NCBI GenBank assembly: GCA_017435025.1
Contig: JAFSFU010000201.1
Location: forward strand, 1-19,699
Direction: 5' to 3'
Origin: Lachnospiraceae bacterium
GTDB taxonomy: Bacteria > Bacillota_A > Clostridia > Lachnospirales > Lachnospiraceae
DNA: 19,699 nt
Below are positions 14,676-19,699 of this stretch, in pieces. A model generated the notes under the pieces. It did not search any database. It was given only the letters and a program-made list of their open reading frames with translations, and was not told where the DNA came from. Made by a program: the position numbers and the translations under genes. Every line of letters starts with the position of its first letter. The first letter of the stretch is position 1.

Positions 14676-15924
14676 CGATAGGGGCGATCTGGAAAAGCGG
14701 AACATCGCCTGGAACATTGTTGGAAGTTTTCTGTATGCGTTCGCATCGATGGTACTCTCCATCGCAGTGGTGCAGATTGCGGGCGAGGATGACGGAGGAA
14801 TCTTTACCTTCGCTTTCTCCACGTTTGGCCAGCACATGTTCATGATGGCATATTTTGGAATCCGTCCGTTCCAGATCACCGATACGGGAAATAAATATAC
14901 GTTTGGCGAATATCTGGGATTGCGTTTGTTCACCTGTGCGGCGGCACTTTTGGTGGGAATCGGATACGTTGCAGTCAATGATTATACCTTGAAAAAAGCG
15001 GCAACCGTTTTTTTGATGGTAGCTTATAAGGTGATCGATGCTCTGGCTGATACTTATGAGGCAGAGTTTCAGAGAAGCGGAAGATTGTATCTGACCGGAA
15101 AGTCCAATGCATTCCGAACCATTATTTCCGTGACGGTATTCCTTACAGTCCTGGCGACAACAAAGGATCTGGTCACAGCAAGCATTGCGGCAGTCGGAGC
15201 CCAGGTGGTTGGATTTGTGGTGTTTGATGTTCTGGTGATCCGGGAACTTCCGAACATTGACTGGACTTCCCGTTCCGGACAGAGATTTCGCTTGTTGAGA
15301 GACAATACTTTATTGTTTTTCTCAGTTATTTTGGATTTTTATATTTTTTCGGCATCCAAGTATGCCATTGAAGGCTGTATGGCGGACCGCGATATGGCTA
15401 TCTATGGTGCGATCTTTATGCCGACCAGCGTGATCAACCTGGTGGCAGGATTTGTCATCCGTCCGTATATGACAAAAATGTCCATCAGTTGGGAACTTTC
15501 CAAACTGAAACAGTTTGTGGGTATCATTGGCAGATTGGCAGTGATCATCGCTGCACTGACAGTGCTGGCGCTCGGTGGAGCATGGTTCTTAGGAATTCCG
15601 GTTCTGAGCCTGCTGTATTCCAATATCAGTTATGCGTTAGCTGACTGCAGACCGGCCTTCATGCTGATCATTTTGGGCGGTGCGTTAAATGCATTTATGA
15701 ATCTGTTCTACTATGCTCTGATCATCATGAAGATGCAGAAATATATTTTCGGTGTCTATGGTGTTGTGGCGATGATGGCAGTGCTGATCTCCACTCCGTT
15801 TGTTCGCTGGGGTGGAATTTTCGGCGGCGCTCTGGCTTATGCGATCCTGACGGCAGCTCTGATGGCGTTCTTTGGAGTGTTTGTATTATTTGGAGTCATG
15901 AAGAAAGTGAGGGACAAACGTTGA
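14644..15924 (+). CDS. Polysaccharide flippase (Wzx/MATE-type oligosaccharide exporter)
   Basis: The 426-residue product is strongly hydrophobic, with about 12 membrane segments, and fits the oligosaccharidyl-lipid/polysaccharide flippase group of the MOP superfamily. It would move a polyprenyl-linked glycan across the membrane. Its N-terminal WNIVGSFLYAFASMVLSI resembles the usual first helix of this group. Start ATG 14644 is preferred (AGGA at 14630-14633, 10 nt away); the in-frame ATG at 14614 has no ribosome site. It begins inside the end of the nucleotidyltransferase gene (32-nt overlap) and ends in a 4-nt TTGA overlap with the next gene. Sequence divergence is typical of the family, so the transported glycan cannot be inferred. 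Confidence 0.8.
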   Translation: MEALSRLIIGNDRGDLEKRNIAWNIVGSFLYAFASMVLSIAVVQIAGEDDGGIFTFAFSTFGQHMFMMAYFGIRPFQITDTGNKYTFGEYLGLRLFTCAAALLVGIGYVAVNDYTLKKAATVFLMVAYKVIDALADTYEAEFQRSGRLYLTGKSNAFRTIISVTVFLTVLATTKDLVTASIAAVGAQVVGFVVFDVLVIRELPNIDWTSRSGQRFRLLRDNTLLFFSVILDFYIFSASKYAIEGCMADRDMAIYGAIFMPTSVINLVAGFVIRPYMTKMSISWELSKLKQFVGIIGRLAVIIAALTVLALGGAWFLGIPVLSLLYSNISYALADCRPAFMLIILGGALNAFMNLFYYALIIMKMQKYIFGVYGVVAMMAVLISTPFVRWGGIFGGALAYAILTAALMAFFGVFVLFGVMKKVRDKR

Positions 15925-16757
15925 GCAAACTTCATGCGTTTGTAATCTGTGCATATAAGAAAAGTCCATACCTGGAGGCATGTATCCGTTCGCTTTTGAA
16001 GCAGACGGTGAAATCGGATGTGTACATTGCAACATCCACACCATCCCCCTATATTGAGAAGCTGGCTGCCAAATACCGGGTGCCGGTTTGGGTAAGAGAC
16101 GGAGAGAGCAGCATCGGAGCCGACTGGCTGTTTGCATGGCAGAAAGCCGGTGCGGACCATGCGTTGGTGACGATTGCCCATCAGGATGACAAATATCATA
16201 AAAACTATACAAGAGAACTATTGAAATCCTACGAAGCGTACCCGGATATGACCGTATTCTGTTCTGATTATGTGGTGCTCAAGACGAAAGAGGAACATTT
16301 GGAGGATGGTACTCTGTATCCGGCAGGAACAAAACTGATCGCGGGAGATTTTGTTCGTTTTGTAAAAAAAGTTTTGCGCGTGCCGCTGCGTCTCCATTTC
16401 CTGGCAGACCGCAACTGGATCAAAAAAAGTGTTCTCATGTTCGGTAATTCGGTATGTTGTCCGACTTGTACTTATAACCACGACTTGATCGGAGATGAGA
16501 TGTTTCAGTCGGAATATCCGTTTGCACTGGATTGGGACAATCTGTATGAGCTGGCGAAACGTCCGGGCAGATTTATCTGTTCCGAAAATCCGTTGATCGC
16601 GTATCGTGTGCACGACGGGGCGACCACAAAACAGTGTATTGAGGATAACCGCAGAAGCCGGGATGAGATTGCCATGTTCCGGAAAATGTGGCCGGACTGG
16701 ATCGTAAATATACTGATGCATTTTTATAAAAAAGCTTATGATGCTTACGGAGAATAG
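15921..16757 (+). CDS. Glycosyltransferase, GT2-like
   Basis: The 278-residue soluble protein has a GT-A type N-terminus (HAFVICAYKKSPYLEACI) and a DXD-like HQDD at 87-90. A later ALDWDN block (202-207) and YRVHDGATT (228-236) resemble the acceptor-side residues of family 2 enzymes. It most likely adds one sugar to a lipid-linked glycan on the cytoplasmic face. The start is TTG 15921, overlapping the flippase stop by four bases (TTGA), with GAGGG at 15908-15912 as ribosome site; no ATG lies near. The sugar specificity is not visible. Confidence 0.8.
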   Translation: MSKLHAFVICAYKKSPYLEACIRSLLKQTVKSDVYIATSTPSPYIEKLAAKYRVPVWVRDGESSIGADWLFAWQKAGADHALVTIAHQDDKYHKNYTRELLKSYEAYPDMTVFCSDYVVLKTKEEHLEDGTLYPAGTKLIAGDFVRFVKKVLRVPLRLHFLADRNWIKKSVLMFGNSVCCPTCTYNHDLIGDEMFQSEYPFALDWDNLYELAKRPGRFICSENPLIAYRVHDGATTKQCIEDNRRSRDEIAMFRKMWPDWIVNILMHFYKKAYDAYGE

Positions 16758-16759
16758 AG

Positions 16760-17689
16760 ATGAAGATTGATGTAATTATTCCGGTTTACCGTCCTGGCTC
16801 CAGATTTTTGGAGATTTTAAGACGTTTGGCGGCTCAGACAAGATCGGTGAACCGAATCATCATTATGAATACAGAGGAAGATCTTTGGAATGACTGGGTG
16901 GAAGAATTACCGATTGGAAGTCTTCCGGAGAATCTATCGGTATTCCATGTGACAAAAGAAGAATTCGACCATGGTGCGACCAGGGATCTTGGCATCATGC
17001 AGTCGGATGCAGATATTTGTGTTTTGATGACCCATGATGCCATGCCGGCCAATAAGAAGCTGATTGAGCGACTTACGGATGGTCTTTTGGAAGACGAGAG
17101 CATTGGTGCGGCTTATGCAAGGCAGATGCCGGAGCAGGACTGCAGCGTGATCGAGCGCTATACCAGAAGCTTTAACTACCCGGAAGAGAGTCGTGTGAAA
17201 ACGAAAGAGGATCTTCCGGAACTGGGAATCAAGACGTATTTTTGTTCCAATGTATGCGCTGCCTATAAGCGTGACGTATATATGGAGCTGGGTGGATTTA
17301 TTAAAAAGACAATTTTTAACGAAGATATGATCTATGCTGCAAAGCTGATCGAGCATGGTTACGGAGTGGCATATGTGGCAGATGCACGTGTGGTTCATTC
17401 CCACAATTATACCGGCGCACAGCAGTTTTGCAGAAACTTTGATCTGGCAGTATCCCAGAAGGATCATCCGGAAGTATTTGAGGGAATCCGTTCTGAAAGC
17501 GAGGGAATCCGTCTGGTGAAAAAGAATGCGGAATACCTGATGAAGAAGGGAAAAATTCATTTGATCCCGAAACTGGTCTATATGAGCGGATGCAAATACT
17601 TAGGCTATCGAATGGGAAAGTGCTACAAGATACTTCCAAAATGGATGATCATGCGTTGTACCATGAACAAGAATTACTGGAAAGGATAA
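16760..17689 (+). CDS. Glycosyltransferase family 2, rhamnosyltransferase-like
   Basis: The 309-residue GT-A enzyme starts with the typical DVIIPVYRPG strand-loop. It carries EFDHGATRD at 68-76 and THDAMP at 91-96, a pair of blocks common in WbbL/RgpB-like rhamnosyltransferases, with D93 as the metal ligand. FNEDMIYAAKL further on is the probable catalytic-base region. A rhamnosyl donor is suggested by this similarity only; no dTDP-rhamnose genes are in the window. The start is 2 nt after the previous stop, with CGGAGA upstream. Confidence 0.82.
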   Translation: MKIDVIIPVYRPGSRFLEILRRLAAQTRSVNRIIIMNTEEDLWNDWVEELPIGSLPENLSVFHVTKEEFDHGATRDLGIMQSDADICVLMTHDAMPANKKLIERLTDGLLEDESIGAAYARQMPEQDCSVIERYTRSFNYPEESRVKTKEDLPELGIKTYFCSNVCAAYKRDVYMELGGFIKKTIFNEDMIYAAKLIEHGYGVAYVADARVVHSHNYTGAQQFCRNFDLAVSQKDHPEVFEGIRSESEGIRLVKKNAEYLMKKGKIHLIPKLVYMSGCKYLGYRMGKCYKILPKWMIMRCTMNKNYWKG

Positions 17690-17696
17690 GCGTGCT

Positions 17697-18383
17697 ATGT
17701 CCGAATTACTGATCATGATTCCTGCTTACAATGAAGAAGAGAATATTGAACGAGTGGTGGAACGGCTTCGCCGGAATTTTCCTCAGTTTGATTATGTGGT
17801 CATCAATGATGGCTCCAAAGACCGGACTGCCGAAATTTGCCGGGAAAACGACTACAATCTGGTGGATCTTCCGGTGAACCTGGGACTGGCAGGAAGTTTT
17901 CAGGCGGGAATTCGCTACGCATACAGAATGGGATATCCTTATGCGATACAGATTGACGGTGATGGACAGCACCGTCCGGAGTACATTGAGCGTATGCTGA
18001 CGAAGATGAAAGAGGGATATGATATCGTGATCGGTTCCCGCTTTATCAATGCGAAAAAACCAATAAGCATGCGCATGCTTGGCAGCAATTTGATTGAAAT
18101 GGCGATCCGTCTGACGACCGGAACGACGATCAAGGACCCGACGTCCGGTATGCGTCTTTATGACAGGAAGATGATCGAGGAATTTGCCAAGGGACTCAAT
18201 TACGGTCCGGAACCGGATACGATCTCATATCTGGTAAAGCAGGGGGCCAGGGTTGCGGAGGTTCCGGTGATGATGGGTGAGCGAGAGGGCGGTGTCAGCT
18301 ACCTGACGCCGGTCAAAGCGGCACGTTACATGATCCAGATGCTGGTATCGATCTTGCTGATCCAGAATTTCAGAAAGCGGTAG
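17697..18383 (+). CDS. DPM1-like polyprenyl-phosphate glycosyltransferase (GT2), catalytic domain only
   Basis: This family transfers a sugar from a nucleotide donor to undecaprenyl phosphate, giving a membrane-bound sugar donor for extracytoplasmic glycosylation. The 228-residue product shows IPAYNEEENI (8-17), INDGS (36-40), the DGDGQ metal site (87-91) and DPTSGMRLYD further on. It lacks the C-terminal pair of membrane helices found in GtrB/ArnC-type enzymes, as in soluble eukaryotic DPM1. The next gene encodes a small DUF2304 membrane protein that could anchor it. Start ATG 17697 has AAAGGA 10 nt upstream and lies 7 nt after the preceding stop. Confidence 0.9.
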   Translation: MSELLIMIPAYNEEENIERVVERLRRNFPQFDYVVINDGSKDRTAEICRENDYNLVDLPVNLGLAGSFQAGIRYAYRMGYPYAIQIDGDGQHRPEYIERMLTKMKEGYDIVIGSRFINAKKPISMRMLGSNLIEMAIRLTTGTTIKDPTSGMRLYDRKMIEEFAKGLNYGPEPDTISYLVKQGARVAEVPVMMGEREGGVSYLTPVKAARYMIQMLVSILLIQNFRKR

Positions 18384-18398
18384 GATGGAGGGAAACGT

Positions 18399-18788
18399 AT
18401 GACAACAATGCTTAGAATTGTGCTAGTGATCGTGTCGGTACTGACTACCTGGATGATCATGCGTAAGATCCGTACTTCCCAGATGCGAATCGAAGATTCC
18501 ATTTTCTGGATCGGTTTTCTGTTTATGCTGATCTTGTTCAGTGTTTGCCCGCAGATCGTCTACTGGATGTCGGATCTGTCCGGCACACAGACACCTGTTA
18601 ATTTTATTTTTACATTTATTATCTTTGTGCTGATCGTGCGGATGTTCCGGATGACGGTGAAAATCTCTCAGCTGGAGACGCGACTTCGTGATCTTGTGGA
18701 AAAGATCGCCATCGATGAGAATATGGCCCAGCAGCAGGAGAAGTCGATGCAGACGGTGCAGGATGGAGAAAAAGATGAAGAGTCTTAA
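18399..18788 (+). CDS. DUF2304 domain-containing small membrane protein
   Basis: The 129-residue product has three hydrophobic segments (about 3-21, 35-56 and 67-83) and a charged helical tail (about 85-120) with heptad-like spacing (ISQLETRLRDLVEKIAI), probably a coiled coil in the cytoplasm. These match DUF2304, a family without known function that often sits beside DPM1-like glycosyltransferases. Start ATG 18399 has a strong GGAGGG 6 nt upstream. It overlaps the next gene by 14 nt. A role as membrane partner of the preceding enzyme is inference. Confidence 0.88.
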   Translation: MTTMLRIVLVIVSVLTTWMIMRKIRTSQMRIEDSIFWIGFLFMLILFSVCPQIVYWMSDLSGTQTPVNFIFTFIIFVLIVRMFRMTVKISQLETRLRDLVEKIAIDENMAQQQEKSMQTVQDGEKDEES

Positions 18789-19582
18789 ACAATACGCAGG
18801 ACCGGTTCTTCTGGTCCTTTTTGTGCTGATAATGGGAGCCTGGCATTATCTGGATACGGAGGCGGGAGCCGTCGGATCCGGAGATTTCTGGCTCTGTGAT
18901 ATGTATATGGGATTGTTTGCTGCGGCGCTGATCTTATTGGCGGGAATGTTTTTGCTTTTGTTTGTGGAACGTCTGCGAAAGAAAATTCCGCTGGAAGTGA
19001 CCGCAATGCTCTCAATCTTGATTTTGGGAAGTATGTATCTGCTAACCCTGCCCCCAATCTCTGCGCCGGATGAGGTGTCTCATTTTGCCAGCGCCTATGG
19101 AATTTCCAATCGGATTCTTGGCGGCGAAGCGGTGGATGCTGACGGCAATGTGTGGATGCGCAGAGCGGACGAATGGATCCAGAATATTTACGGGGCGGAG
19201 GGAGATGAGGCGCGCGAGTCTCTTGGACGGACACTGACCGAGGAAACATGGAAACAGATTTCTTCTCATATGTCACCGGTGTTTGTGGCAGGAGAAGCGA
19301 AGGAGATGGTGCAGTCTGTTTCAGCGCCGGTCAATACCACTCCGGTGGCTTATCTGGCGCCGGCACTTGGTATCGCTCTGGGACGTCTTCTGAGTGTGAA
19401 TGGCATCCTGCTGGCATTTCTCGGCCGCTTTTTTAACCTGCTGTTCTTTGGAATGATGGTCTATGGCAGCATGAAGGTTCTGCCTTTTGGAAAGAACGTG
19501 GTGTGGGGAATCTCTCTTCTTCCGATGTCTCTGCATTTGGCTGCTTCCTACTCCTATGATACATTCCTGATGGGCATGTGTG
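18775..19582 (+). CDS. DUF2142 membrane protein, cut off at a chimeric junction
   Basis: ATG 18775 has GGAG at 18765-18768, 6 nt upstream, and overlaps the DUF2304 gene by 14 nt. About 269 residues fit the family: membrane segments at about 9-24, 43-62 and 71-90, then the DUF2142 signature PPISAPDEVSHF (93-104), an external loop, and further hydrophobic segments around 186-230 and 240-262. DUF2142 proteins are large multi-pass membrane proteins of surface-glycan loci and may be GT-C-like glycosyltransferases that use polyprenyl-phosphate sugars; a partner for the DPM1-like enzyme would fit. Near 19580 the hydrophobic, family-like sequence stops abruptly and the same frame continues into unrelated R/G/P-rich codons without a stop. 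The true remainder of the gene is missing. Confidence 0.75.
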
Positions 19583-19585
19583 GGC
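19575..19585. other. Abrupt junction between host glycan gene and phage-like sequence
   Basis: Up to about 19581 the sequence codes for DUF2142. From about 19583 it codes, in another frame, for a portal-like protein with much higher GC and C/G-ending codons. No att-like repeat, transposon end or integrase is visible at the join, so a chimeric contig end is at least as likely as a biological breakpoint. Confidence 0.6.
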
Positions 19586-19699
19586 GCCGGCACCGGCCCC
19601 AAGGACAGCCGGGACATCCGGGCTCTGGTGGAGGATGTCTTCGATATGTACGCCCGGGGCTTCGGAATTCCGGCGGTGCTGGTAAACGGCAAGGTGGAG
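19580..19699 (+). CDS. Phage HK97-type portal protein-like fragment (in a different frame)
   Basis: In the frame beginning at 19580, forty codons are open to the window end. They contain VGAGTGPKDSRDIRALVEDV followed by FDMYARGFGIPAVLVNG. The pattern of S-R-D-I-R-x-L-(V/I)-x-D-V-F-x-x-x-A-R-x-FGIP-x-x-L resembles the part of phage portal proteins near the FGIP block. GC is 78 of 117 bases (67%) over 19583-19699, against 56 of 120 (47%) over 19441-19560. The start of this gene is missing and it is joined in mid-sequence to the DUF2142 gene. Identification is from memory of the family and needs a database search. Confidence 0.55.
   Translation, partial: MGAGTGPKDSRDIRALVEDVFDMYARGFGIPAVLVNGKVE

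Noticed and set aside
1..19699. CRISPR array, tRNA, rRNA or riboswitch
   Set aside because: No regularly spaced repeats, no cloverleaf or rRNA-like sequences, and no recognisable riboswitch core were seen; all intergenic gaps are under 190 nt and are explained by promoters and terminators.

Overview
The window looks like a chromosome segment of a gut-type Clostridia, most likely a Lachnospiraceae member. The signs are moderate GC (about 45-48% where counted), strong GGAGG-type ribosome binding sites, occasional TTG starts, a VTC/DUF4956/CotH operon, a Csp-like cytoplasmic subtilase, and a glycan operon with Glf, LicD, DUF2304 and DUF2142 proteins. This placement is from gene content only. No rRNA, tRNA, CRISPR array or insertion sequence was seen.

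Layout, left part (1-8544, all + strand): (1) the tail of a VTC-domain polyphosphate-polymerase-like gene, a DUF4956 membrane protein and a membrane-anchored CotH-kinase-like protein, closed by a terminator at 2233-2264. (2) A small ferritin-like/DUF2383-type helical protein with its own terminator (2745-2788). (3) A three-gene operon from a near-consensus promoter (2806-2834): a shortened, degenerate sirtuin-like protein, uracil-DNA glycosylase (ung) and undecaprenyl-diphosphatase (uppP), terminator 4922-4957. (4) A membrane-anchored HtrA protease-chaperone preceded by an 11-bp-phased set of TTCACA-like sites. (5) A long, variant ClpX translated from a TTG start.

Middle: a Csp-like subtilisin-family protease lies on the - strand (8552-10240), tail-to-tail with clpX with only 7 nt between them and divergent from the next operon.

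Right part (10396-19582): one tightly packed + strand operon of eleven genes, with gaps of at most 24 nt and many start/stop overlaps: a signal peptidase II-like protein, UDP-galactopyranose mutase (glf), a LicD-family phosphotransferase, a HisC/CobD-like PLP enzyme, a LicC/PntC-like nucleotidyltransferase, a Wzx-type flippase, two GT2 glycosyltransferases (one rhamnosyltransferase-like), a DPM1-like polyprenyl-phosphate glycosyltransferase, a DUF2304 membrane protein and a DUF2142 membrane protein. Together these read as a pathway that builds, exports and decorates a cell-surface glycan containing galactofuranose. A phospho-amino-alcohol-type substituent is plausible: PLP enzyme makes the precursor, the nucleotidyltransferase activates it, LicD transfers it.

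End of window: at about 19580 the DUF2142 gene is interrupted. The last 117 bases jump to 67% GC and, in another reading frame, encode 40 residues resembling the C-terminal part of an HK97-type phage portal protein. This is either a chimeric assembly/contig-end join or a real recombination breakpoint, and is the most anomalous point of the window.
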